DNA from: Burkholderiales bacterium
GTDB taxonomy: Bacteria > Pseudomonadota > Gammaproteobacteria > Burkholderiales > SG8-41
Assembly (NCBI GenBank): GCA_020854035.1
Contig: JADZGE010000042.1
Location: 1 to 64,000, forward strand
Length of the DNA stretch: 64,000 nucleotides
Direction of reading: 5' to 3'
A model generated the notes under the pieces. That model was not told where the DNA came from, did no database searches, and saw nothing but the letters and a program-made list of their open reading frames with translations. Of this stretch, positions 35,961 to 43,988 are shown in pieces; within the stretch, counting starts at the first letter, position 1, and the number at the start of each line of letters is the position of its first letter. A program made the position numbers and the translations under genes.

Positions 35961-37241
35961 ATGCGACTTGAGATGGCCGGTTTTCGCGTCAAGCGGATCG
36001 TTTTCGGCGCGCCGACAGCGCTGAAGGACGGCGTGCTGACGGTCGAGCGCGCAGCCATCTCGGCGCTGGCGGATGGCGAGAGCAACATCACGGGCGTCGC
36101 GGTCGAGCTGGCGCATCCGGGCGAATCCACGCGCATCATTCACGTGATCGACGCGGTCGAGCCGCGCTTCAAGCCCGCCGGCGCCACGTTTCCGTGGTTC
36201 ATCTCGCCGCCCGATCTCGTCGGCAGCGGTGTCACGCACCGGCTCGACGGGGTGGCGGTGGTCGCGACCGGCGACATTCCCGGCGCCGCGGACAGCCAGG
36301 GCCTCAAGGAAGCGATCATCGACATGTCGGGCGAGGGCGCGCGCTACAGTCCCTTTTCCGCGCTGGCGAACGTGGTGCTGCTCTTCTCGTTCGCGCCCGG
36401 CGTGCACATTCCGGGTGCGGCGGCGTCGGTCCGCAGGGTCACCATGCGGGTCGCCAGGTACCTGGCGGAGGCGACCCGCGCCATGAAGCCCGACAGCGTG
36501 GACGTGTACGAACTGGGGCGCGCGGATGCGGGCCTGCCGCGCGTGGTCTACATCATGCCGACCATGAGCGAGGGTGAGCTCCATACGACCTTTCTCTACG
36601 GCATGAGCGTCACGAGCACGCCGGCGCTCGTTCACCCCAACGAAGTGCTCGACGGCGCGCTCGTCAGCGCCGACTACTGGATCGCCTGCCATCGCAGCCC
36701 GACGCATCACTACCAGAACGAACCGGTGATCCGGGCGCTCTACCGCCGTCACGGCAGGGATCTCGATTTCGCGGGGGTGATCCTGGGGCGCTCGCTCATT
36801 CCAAGCGCGGTCGAAAAGCACCGGCAGGCGGCGCAGATGGCGAAGGTCGCGACGATGCTCGGCGCGCAGGGAGCGGTGATCACGATGTCGAACGGCGGCC
36901 ACGCGTACGCCGATCAGATGCTGATCTGCCAGCACGTCGAGCAGGCCGGGATCGCGACGGTGCTGGGCGTGGACGAGTACTCCGACACCGACGGCAGCGA
37001 CTTCCCGCTGGTGACCTACGTGCCGCAGGCGAAGGCGATCGTCTCGGTCGGCAACCAGGAGGAGATCATCGAGCTGCCGGCGGTGTCACGCGTGCTGGGC
37101 GGCGAGCGTTTCCTCTCGGGCAACGATTACGAGACCGGCTTTCGCAAACGCCCGGACGAAGCGTTTCCGGTCGGGTTGCGGCAGCTCTACGCTTCGACCT
37201 GCCAGCTCGGCTACACGACCCATCGCGGGCGGGCTTACTAG
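35961..37241 (+). CDS. grdE: Glycine/sarcosine/betaine reductase component B, GrdE-family protein
   Basis: A 426-residue GrdE/GrdG-family protein: MRLEMAGFRVKRIVFG start, RVVYIMPTMSEGELHTTFLY, DGALVSADYWIACHRSPTHH, YQNEPVIRALYRRHGRDLDF. In clostridial proteins this precursor is cut at a Cys in a G-N-C-V-S-A-C stretch to give a pyruvoyl group that binds the amino substrate. Here the aligned stretch is A-D-Y-W-I-A-C, so the processing Cys appears to be Tyr239. It may be unprocessed and handle a non-amine substrate. It is 18 bp upstream of grdB and has an AGGAGAG ribosome site. Confidence 0.85.
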   Translation: MRLEMAGFRVKRIVFGAPTALKDGVLTVERAAISALADGESNITGVAVELAHPGESTRIIHVIDAVEPRFKPAGATFPWFISPPDLVGSGVTHRLDGVAVVATGDIPGAADSQGLKEAIIDMSGEGARYSPFSALANVVLLFSFAPGVHIPGAAASVRRVTMRVARYLAEATRAMKPDSVDVYELGRADAGLPRVVYIMPTMSEGELHTTFLYGMSVTSTPALVHPNEVLDGALVSADYWIACHRSPTHHYQNEPVIRALYRRHGRDLDFAGVILGRSLIPSAVEKHRQAAQMAKVATMLGAQGAVITMSNGGHAYADQMLICQHVEQAGIATVLGVDEYSDTDGSDFPLVTYVPQAKAIVSVGNQEEIIELPAVSRVLGGERFLSGNDYETGFRKRPDEAFPVGLRQLYASTCQLGYTTHRGRAY

Positions 37242-37259
37242 TACGGGGGAGGAATTCCG

Positions 37260-38582
37260 GTGGCGACGCGACTCAGAGTCATCCATTATCTCAATCAGTT
37301 CTTCGGCGGTATCGGCGGCGAAGACAAGGCCGACGCGCGCCCCACCGTGAAAGCCGGCGCCGTGGGGCCGGGCGCGCTGCTGCAGAAGCATCTCGGGGAC
37401 GGCGCGGAGGTGGTGGCGACGGTGATCTGCGGTGATTCGTATTTCGGCGAGCACACCGACGAGGCGCTCGCGGAAGTGCTGAAGCTCGTCGCGGCGCAGC
37501 GCCCGGATCTCGTGGTGGCGGGTCCGGCATTCGCCGCGGGCCGCTACGGTGTCGCCTGCGGCGCGGTGTGCGGCGCGGCGAGGGAGAAATTGAAAGTCCC
37601 GGCCGTGACGGCGATGCATCCCGAGAATCCGGGCGTCGAGCTTTCGCGCCGCCGCGCCTACATCCTGCCGGCGGGCGGCACCGCCATGGACATGGCCGCG
37701 GTGATGGCGCGCATCGCGCCGTTCGCCCTGAAGCTCGCGCGCGGCGAGACGATCGGGCCGGCGGATCTCGAGGGGTACCTGCCGACCGGCACGCGGCGCA
37801 ACGAATTCGACGCGAAAAGCGGCGCCGAGCGCATGGTCGAGATGCTGCTCGATCGACTGAACCACCGGCCGTTCACGAGCGAGGTCGAGCTGCCGCGCTA
37901 CGACCAGGTGAATCCGGCGGCGGCGCTCGCGGGGCTCGAGGGGGCGACCATCGCGCTCGTCACGACCTCGGGCGTCGTGCCGCAGGGCAATCCGGACCGC
38001 ATCGAATCGTGGCGCGCGACGAAGTGGGTGCGCTACCCCATCGGACACCTTCAGGAGATCGGCGCGGCGGAATGGACTTGCGTTCACGGCGGCTACGACA
38101 ATGGCCACGTGCGCCAGGATCCGAGGCGCGCGGTGCCGCTCGACATCCTGCGGGAACTGGAGCGCGAGGGCAGGATCGGCAAAGTGCTGCCCTACCTCTA
38201 CACCACCGTGGGCAACGTGCAGCCGGTCGAGCGCGCGCGCCGGTTCGGTCGCGAGATCGCCGCCTCGCTCAGGCAGGAGGGCGTGCACGCGGCGCTCTTC
38301 ACCGCCACGTGAGGGACCTGCAATCGTTGCGGTGCAACGATGGCAAAGGAGATCGAGCGGATCGGCATCCCGGTCGCCTTCTTCAGCGCGATACCGGCGA
38401 TCGCGATGAACGTCGGCGCGTATCGCGTGGTGCTGGGACGAGCCGTGCCTTACGTGCTCGGCGATCCGCACCTTACGCCGGACCACGAGCGCGCGCTGCG
38501 GCGGCGGCAGGTACTGATGGGGCTGCAGTCGCTTTGCAGCACCGTGACCGCTCCCACGCTGCTCGAAGTCCGCGCGGCCTGA
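37260..38582 (+). CDS. grdB: Glycine reductase component B selenoprotein (GrdB family), in-frame UGA
   Basis: A 440-residue GrdB/GrdF/GrdH-family protein if the UGA at 38310-38312 is read as selenocysteine (residue 351). The N-terminal part matches throughout (VIHYLNQFFGGIGGEDKADA, VICGDSYFGEH, GPAFAAGRYGVACGAVCGAA). After the UGA the frame continues with the family's active-site block: T-A-T-U-G-T-C-N-R-C-G-A-T-M, then AKEIERIGIPV and a normal end. Total length equals clostridial GrdB. A perfect 8-bp hairpin with a GGU loop lies 18 nt downstream. Read as a stop, the UGA would remove the catalytic centre. GTG start with GGGGAGG. Confidence 0.88.
38323..38341 (+). promoter_or_regulatory. SECIS-like hairpin of grdB
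   Basis: ATCGTTGC-GGT-GCAACGAT is a perfect 8-bp stem with a three-base loop starting with G. The loop begins 18 nt after the UGA, within the spacing expected of bacterial SECIS elements. It lies in the coding sequence right after the selenocysteine codon. Confidence 0.75.
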
Positions 38583-38615
38583 ACCCGCGGGCCGGGGCGT
38601 TGCGGCGGCCTCCCG

Positions 38616-39437
38616 TCAGGCGATCGCGGGCAGGTTGAGGAAGCCCGCGTCCTCTTCGCGGACGTCGCTGATGAAGACGTGGTTCGGTTCCTGGGTTAGG
38701 GCGAAGTCGAGGCTCGCGGTCCGTATCGCCATGCTCGCCGTGACGCCGCACGCCCAGAACACCGGGATTTCGTCCGGCCCGATCGTCACGCGCCGGCCGA
38801 AGTCCGGCCGGTCGATGTCGGCGATGCCTATCGCCTGCGGATCGCCGATCCACATCGGGCTGCCGTGCGCCTTGGGGATGCGCGAAGTCACTTCCACCGC
38901 GCGCGCGAGCATGCCGCGCCGGATCGGGCGCATGGTGACCGCTATCGGCCCGCGAAACGGCCCCGCGGGATTCGTCATGACGTTCGTGACGTAGATCGGG
39001 ATCGGCACGTTCTCCTCGTTGTGCCGCATCGGGATCCCCGCCCGCTCCAGCGTGCGCTCGAAGGTGAAGCTGCCGCCGAGGAAGAACGTGACGAGGTCAT
39101 CGCGCCAGTATCGCAGGATGTCGTTCACGGTTGCCGTCACCTTCCCGTGCTCCCACAACCGGTAACGCGGGCAATCGGTCCTCACGTCGGCATCGGTCGC
39201 GATCACCCTGGGCGAAAAGACGCCGGCTTCGAGTACCTCGACGACCGGCTGCGGCGCCGGATTGCGCTGGCAGAAGAGCAGGAAATCAAACGCGTGCTCC
39301 TTCGGGATGATCTTCATGCTGACCTGAAGATACCCGTGGCACATGCCGGAAGTCTGGCGCACGAGACCGTTGCGGAAGAGCAGCCTCGCCTCGCGCGGGG
39401 CAAGGCCGCCGTAATCGATGTTGTCCGGAGCGTTCAT
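38616..39437 (-). CDS. DUF1445 putative hydro-lyase (D-glutamate cyclase family)
   Basis: A 273-residue YcsI/DUF1445 protein: EARLLFRNGLVRQTSGMCHG, YLQVSMKIIPKEHAFDFLLF, CQRNPAPQPVVEVLEAG, FFLGGSFTFERTLERAGIP, and C-terminal FWACGVTASMAI. This domain is the N-terminal part of mammalian D-glutamate cyclase; its partner DUF4392 is encoded at 22733. It is the last gene of the minus-strand run containing grdA and grdC and converges on grdB with a 33-bp gap. Reaction not established for this protein. Confidence 0.85.
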   Translation of the reverse strand: MNAPDNIDYGGLAPREARLLFRNGLVRQTSGMCHGYLQVSMKIIPKEHAFDFLLFCQRNPAPQPVVEVLEAGVFSPRVIATDADVRTDCPRYRLWEHGKVTATVNDILRYWRDDLVTFFLGGSFTFERTLERAGIPMRHNEENVPIPIYVTNVMTNPAGPFRGPIAVTMRPIRRGMLARAVEVTSRIPKAHGSPMWIGDPQAIGIADIDRPDFGRRVTIGPDEIPVFWACGVTASMAIRTASLDFALTQEPNHVFISDVREEDAGFLNLPAIA

Positions 39438-39499
39438 GGCTTGCCTCTCCCCGATGGCGTATCGTCCCGCGCCGCCCGTGCCCCGTCCGTCCTTCGGGC

Positions 39500-40516
39500 T
39501 CATTCGCTCTTGATCTTCGCCGCGGTGATGACTTTCGCCCACTTCGCGATCTCGCGCCGCATGAAGGCGGTGTACTCCGCGGCGGTGCTGCCGACCGGGT
39601 CGACGCCACGCGAGACGAGTCGTTCGCGCAGATCGGGTGACCTGAGCGCCTGCACGAATTCGCCGTTGAGCCGCTCGACGATCGCGGGCGGGGTCTTCGC
39701 CGGCGCGGACACTCCGTACCATGCGGTCACGTTGTAGTCGGGCACGCCGCTCTCGGCGACCGTCGGAATCCCGGGGCTGCCCGCCGAACGCTTCGCGCCG
39801 GTGACGGCGATCGCGCGGAGTTTCCCCGCGCGGACCTGCTCGATCACGGTGAGCATGCTGCCGAACATGAGCGAGGTCTGGCCCGCGAGGAGATCGGTCA
39901 TCGCCGGGGCGCCGCCCTTGTACGGGACGTGCACCCACTTAACGCCCGTCACGAGCTGGAACAGCTCCGCCGAGAGGTGAACGGTGGTGCCGATTCCCGA
40001 GGACGCGTAGTTGATCTCGCCGGGATGGTTCCGGGAAAAAGCGATCAGCTCGCGCACCGTTCTCGGCGGGAACGACGGGTGCGCGACAAGCAGGTTCGGC
40101 GCTTCCGCGACGAGCGAAATGAAGGCGAAATCGCGAAACGGGTCGAACGCGAGCTTCATCAGCGTCGCGTTGGTCGCGTGGCCCTGTGAGTTGAGCAGTA
40201 TCGTCTGACCATCGGGCGCGGCGCGCGCCACGAGCTCGGTGGCGATCGCGGTGTTCGCGCCGGGACGGTTTTCGACGACCACCGGCTGACCCATCGTTTC
40301 GCCGAGTTTCTGCGCCAGCGCACGCGCGAGGATGTCGGTGGTGCCCCCGGGCGTGAAGCCCACGAGAAAACGTACCGGTTTCGACGGATAGCCCGCGGGC
40401 GCCTGGGCGGCGAGCGGGAACGGACAGATCGCCGCGGCGCCGAGCAGCACCCCGAGTGCGAGCGCGCGAGAAAACCCGCCGGGGACGATGGCGGGCGACG
40501 CCAGATCGGTGATCAT
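39500..40516 (-). CDS. TctC/Bug-family periplasmic binding protein
   Basis: A 338-residue Bug protein. The ATG at 40516 overlaps the stop of the upstream Bug gene (ATGA), so the two are translationally coupled. It has a long N-terminal region before the signal core (FSRALALGVLLGAAAICPFP, then LAAQAPAGYP). Ligand loops: GFTPGGTTDILAR and HVPYKGGAPA. It lies between grdC and the DUF1445 gene on the same strand. Confidence 0.9.
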   Translation of the reverse strand: MITDLASPAIVPGGFSRALALGVLLGAAAICPFPLAAQAPAGYPSKPVRFLVGFTPGGTTDILARALAQKLGETMGQPVVVENRPGANTAIATELVARAAPDGQTILLNSQGHATNATLMKLAFDPFRDFAFISLVAEAPNLLVAHPSFPPRTVRELIAFSRNHPGEINYASSGIGTTVHLSAELFQLVTGVKWVHVPYKGGAPAMTDLLAGQTSLMFGSMLTVIEQVRAGKLRAIAVTGAKRSAGSPGIPTVAESGVPDYNVTAWYGVSAPAKTPPAIVERLNGEFVQALRSPDLRERLVSRGVDPVGSTAAEYTAFMRREIAKWAKVITAAKIKSE

Positions 40517-41499
40517 TCGATCCTGGTGCCGGAGTCGCGGATCGCCTTGCTCCACTTGGCGTCCTCGCGCTTGATGAAAGCCGCCGCATCGTCGGCCGTG
40601 CCACCGAGCACCGTGACGCCGATCTTCGCGAGGCTGCCGCGAACGTCGGGTGTTCCGAGCAACCGCGCGATCTCGGCGGAAAGCTTCGCGACAATCGGTT
40701 TCGGCACATGGGTCGGCGCGAAGATGCCGTACCAGCCCGAGATTTCGAATCCCGCGAGCCCCGACTCGGCGACGGTCGGCAGATCCGGCAGCAACGGGTC
40801 GCGCTTCGCGGCGGCGATCCCCAGGGCTTTCACGCGCCCGCTCCCGAGTTGCGGCAGGACAGCCGGCATGTCGAGCGACAGGAAGTGCACCTGCGCGCCC
40901 ATGAGCCCGACGAGCGCGGGGCCGCTGCCGGTGTAGGGCACGTGTACCATGTCGATGCCCGTCATGCCCTTGAAAATCTCGCCCGCGAGATGATGCGGCG
41001 AGCCGACCCCCACCGACCCATAGGTCACGGGTTTCGGCTGCGCCTTGGCGAACGCGACGAAGGTCGTGACGTTGGTGGCGGGCACCGATGCATTGACGAG
41101 CAGGATGTGCGGCACGAATCCGACCACGCTCACCGGCACGAAATCACGCCGCGGGTTGTAGGGAAGCCTGGAATTGAGCGCGGGGTTGATGGAGATCGTG
41201 CTCGTCGAGCCCACGAGCAGCGTATAGCCGTCGGCGGGCGCGTTTGCCGCGACCACGGAGCCGACCGCGCCCGCGCCGCCGCTGCGGTTATCGATGACGA
41301 CGCTCTGGCCGAAGCTCCTCGCGAGCCCCTGGCCGATGATGCGCCCGATCGCGTCGACCGCGCCGCCCGGGGGAAACGGCACGACGAGCCGTATCGGCTT
41401 GGTCGGGTATTCCTGCGCGGCGGCGTGCGGTGCAAACGCGAAGAGCGCCAGGATCGACAGCATTCCGGCCGCATTGGTGGGGTTCGACAGCCTCGTCAT
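40513..41499 (-). CDS. TctC/Bug-family periplasmic binding protein
   Basis: A 328-residue Bug protein starting at 41499, after a GGGAGGAG ribosome site, with signal peptide core AAGMLSILALFAFAPHAAAQ. The first ligand loop PFPPGGAVDAIGR has Ala-Val-Asp and the second is HVPYTGSGPA, with Thr in place of Lys in the usual V-P-Y-K-G. It is 99 bp downstream of grdC. Confidence 0.9.
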   Translation of the reverse strand: MTRLSNPTNAAGMLSILALFAFAPHAAAQEYPTKPIRLVVPFPPGGAVDAIGRIIGQGLARSFGQSVVIDNRSGGAGAVGSVVAANAPADGYTLLVGSTSTISINPALNSRLPYNPRRDFVPVSVVGFVPHILLVNASVPATNVTTFVAFAKAQPKPVTYGSVGVGSPHHLAGEIFKGMTGIDMVHVPYTGSGPALVGLMGAQVHFLSLDMPAVLPQLGSGRVKALGIAAAKRDPLLPDLPTVAESGLAGFEISGWYGIFAPTHVPKPIVAKLSAEIARLLGTPDVRGSLAKIGVTVLGGTADDAAAFIKREDAKWSKAIRDSGTRIE

Positions 41500-41598
41500 C
41501 ACTCTCCTCCCGCAACAGGAACAGGACCGCACAGGCGCGGCGCCCGCGCGCGACGCGCGCCGAATTCGGCGCATTAGAGCCGATCGCCCGTCGCGGCG

Positions 41599-43035
41599 TC
41601 AAGGCGCGCGGTTCGCTTCCAGCACGAAGGACATGCCGTCGGAGAGCTGCGACATGCGACCCAGGAACAGGCTGCCCTTCGCGACGAACATCGCGCGCTT
41701 CATGGCTCCCGCGCGCATCGCGGCGAGCGCGTGTCCGATGAAGGGCACCGCCGCCGGCACATGGCCCTGCGTCGGCGCAAAGCCCGGCATGCCGCGCTCT
41801 CTCACGAACTTCTCGATCTCCGTCCTGGCGATTTCCCCGTTCAGCGCGGCGAGCGAGGCCATGATCCGGTAGTTGACGTACGGCGTATTGCCGCTGCCCG
41901 CGGGGAGCGTGACCTCGGGGTTATGGAGTTCGGTCGCGTACTTGTCGATATCCAGCATCTTCAGGCCGATGCGCGCGAGCGGTCTCGCGAGCAGGGCCGT
42001 CATGATCGCCTGCTGCGAGGAACCGGCCCCGATGTCATGCTTGCCGATCGAGTCGAGCCGGATGCGGGGGCTGGCGCCGTCATCCTTCGTGACAAGGCAG
42101 GCGATCGCCCCGAGGGTATCTTCGAGGATCGGCATCGCGTGCTTGAGGTGCGCGCTGTATTTCATGCCGATCTTCGCCTGGCAGCCGCCGCCAACGACCA
42201 CGACGTTGCGGTGAATTCCCGCTTCGACCAGCGCCGCCGCGCCGATGATCGCGTGCAGGGGAGAGGCGCAGAAGGCGCGCACGTCGTGCCCGGTCGCGTT
42301 GCGGCAATGACACATCTCGCCGATCGCCTTCGAGAGGCTGCCGCCGCCGCGATTGTAGCGGTCCCCGATCGCGGTCTCCGAGCATTCGAGGATGAAATCG
42401 ACCTCCTCCGGCCCGATCTCCGCGCGGCGCAGGAGGTGCCGCAGCGCGAGCGCGCCCGACGCCTTCGCGACGAGATTCTCCAGCAGCACTTCCGCCTTCA
42501 GCGCGTCGTCGCGGTCATGCGCGTGCTTGAGCGTACCGATCACTTTTCCCCGGAAATGCAGCGGCAGCGCAAGACCTTCCGCGAGGGCCTCGTCGTTGCG
42601 CTCCGCCGGGACGCCGGTCTCCAGCTTCCCGGCTTCGTCGGGGCCGATCAACGGGTGATTCGCCGCGGCGCCGCGCACCTCGTCCGCGAATCCCAGCTCG
42701 AGAGACACGAGGCCGGATGCGTCGGCGAGCTTGAACCACCCGTAGAACTCCTCCTCGGGCATGATTTCGCCGAAGGGACCCTCGCGGCCCGCCGCGTCGA
42801 TGAGGTTCGCATACCACGGCTGCGCGAGACCGTGCAGGTCATCGGGGCGGAGATTCCCGATGAAGACCTGGTTGGGGGGGTAGGCCACGGCCTCGTCGAA
42901 CGAGCGCAGCGCGCGCTGAATGTCGGGCAGAAGCGCCGGATTCTCGGCGAGATCGCGTATCGGCTTCGAGCCGTAGCGCACGAAGTCCGGCACGTGCACC
43001 AGCGCGGACGCGAACGCCCTGATCACGACGGACAT
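41599..43035 (-). CDS. grdC: Glycine reductase component C subunit, GrdC family
   Basis: A 478-residue thiolase-fold protein with strong GrdC signatures: VDFILECSETAIGDRYNRGG, GSLSKAIGEMCHCRNATGHD, VRAFCASPLHAIIGAAAL and NVVVVGGGCQAKIGMKYSAH. The candidate catalytic Cys256 is in A-F-C-A-S-P. In clostridia, GrdC with GrdD releases acetyl phosphate from the selenium-bound carboxymethyl group of GrdA. No GrdD gene is in the window. It lies 43 bp downstream of the thioredoxin gene in the grdA-trx-grdC run. Confidence 0.88.
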   Translation of the reverse strand: MSVVIRAFASALVHVPDFVRYGSKPIRDLAENPALLPDIQRALRSFDEAVAYPPNQVFIGNLRPDDLHGLAQPWYANLIDAAGREGPFGEIMPEEEFYGWFKLADASGLVSLELGFADEVRGAAANHPLIGPDEAGKLETGVPAERNDEALAEGLALPLHFRGKVIGTLKHAHDRDDALKAEVLLENLVAKASGALALRHLLRRAEIGPEEVDFILECSETAIGDRYNRGGGSLSKAIGEMCHCRNATGHDVRAFCASPLHAIIGAAALVEAGIHRNVVVVGGGCQAKIGMKYSAHLKHAMPILEDTLGAIACLVTKDDGASPRIRLDSIGKHDIGAGSSQQAIMTALLARPLARIGLKMLDIDKYATELHNPEVTLPAGSGNTPYVNYRIMASLAALNGEIARTEIEKFVRERGMPGFAPTQGHVPAAVPFIGHALAAMRAGAMKRAMFVAKGSLFLGRMSQLSDGMSFVLEANRAP

Positions 43036-43078
43036 GGAGAATCCCGTTCGGCCGCGACGCAGGGGATGCGGCCGGGCA

Positions 43079-43402
43079 TCATGTCTCGAGGACTTTCCTG
43101 AGCTGCTCCTCGATGTCCTGTATGCGAATGTCGCCGCCGGCAAGGCGTGCGACATTCTCGCCGTTCCGGTAGAAGAGATAAGTCGGCAGACTCAGCACCC
43201 TGAGATCGAGGCAGAGCCGCCGGTTCCTGGAAGCGTCGATCTTGACGAATTTCACCGTGTCGGCGCAGGACGCCTCTAGTTTCTCGACGTGCGGCATGAG
43301 CGCGAGGCACGGCGCGCAGCGCGGTCCCCAGAAATCGACGACCACCGGCCGCGCGGCCTGCAGAACTTCCCCGGCGAATGTATCGCTGTCGACTTCGAGC
43401 AT
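43079..43402 (-). CDS. Thioredoxin linked to the Grd system
   Basis: A 107-residue thioredoxin fold: VVVDFWGPRCAPCLALMPHV, KFVKIDASRNRRLCLDLRVL and the cis-Pro in SLPTYLFYRNGE. The active site is C29-A-P-C32, not the usual C-G-P-C, and is preceded by G-P-R. Clostridial glycine reductase operons also carry an atypical thioredoxin that re-reduces GrdA. Position between grdA and grdC supports the same job here. Confidence 0.9.
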   Translation of the reverse strand: MLEVDSDTFAGEVLQAARPVVVDFWGPRCAPCLALMPHVEKLEASCADTVKFVKIDASRNRRLCLDLRVLSLPTYLFYRNGENVARLAGGDIRIQDIEEQLRKVLET

Positions 43403-43435
43403 GAGCCTGGAGGATATCCGCCCTGCGCAACCGCG

Positions 43436-43915
43436 CTAGCCTTTCGCCACCTTCTCCCGGATCGCCTTGAAGCGCTTGCCGATTTCCTCGGTGTCCGCGG
43501 CCATCGCCCAGATGCCGACGTTCTCGTCGTAGACGGCCTCGGGAATGGACGACTTCAATCCCGGTTCGAGGATATGGTAGACCGGAAGTCCCAACGGGAC
43601 TCCTGCCAATGGCCCGGTGTAGCTCGGATCGCCGAACGTCACGGTTTCCGCGGAAATTTCGGCGCCCTCGATGTCGCTCGCGCCGAGGATCACGATGATG
43701 TCATCTCTGGACACATCGTCGCTTTCCGCGATTTTCCTGATGTTGCGCTGGCTTTCCGGGTCCATTGTGCCGGCGGCGGTTCAGACGAAGCACTCGGTGA
43801 CGGTATAGACCACCTTTCCGCCCGCGGCTTCGACGCACTGCGCGATCGACGGCCCCTGCACGCCGTCGCGCTCGCCGATGACGATCGCGCTTCGCCCACG
43901 AATCACGTTTTCCAT
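43436..43915 (-). CDS. grdA: Glycine reductase selenoprotein A (GrdA), in-frame UGA
   Basis: A 159-residue GrdA if the UGA at 43783-43781 is decoded as selenocysteine 45. The N-terminus reads SAIVIGERDGVQGPSIAQCV, EAAGGKVVYTVTECFV, then U-T-A-A-G, which is the family's C-F-V-U-T-A-A-G site (Sec44 in clostridia). After it come DDIIVILGASDIEG, VTFGDPSYTGPLAGVPLGLP and VYHILEPGLK, all GrdA-specific. The ATG has an AAAGGAG ribosome site. GrdA accepts the carboxymethyl group from component B and hands it to GrdC. Only a weak 4-bp pairing is visible as a SECIS. Confidence 0.9.
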
Positions 43916-43988
43916 GACGCTCCTTTCACGAGAAACCACAAGATCGCATGTTACAGCAAGAGCGGAGGATGCGCATACCCGCGGCGGA

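Noticed and set aside
41599..43035. Beta-ketoacyl-ACP synthase III or thiolase of lipid metabolism
   Set aside because: Signatures around C-S-E-T-A-I-G-D and A-F-C-A-S-P-L-H-A, and the position next to grdA and thioredoxin, identify GrdC.
43720..43780. SECIS hairpin after the grdA UGA
   Set aside because: Only a 4-bp CCGG pairing with an eight- to ten-base loop about 12 nt after the UGA is visible. It is too weak to list as a feature, though the Sec assignment stands on family conservation.
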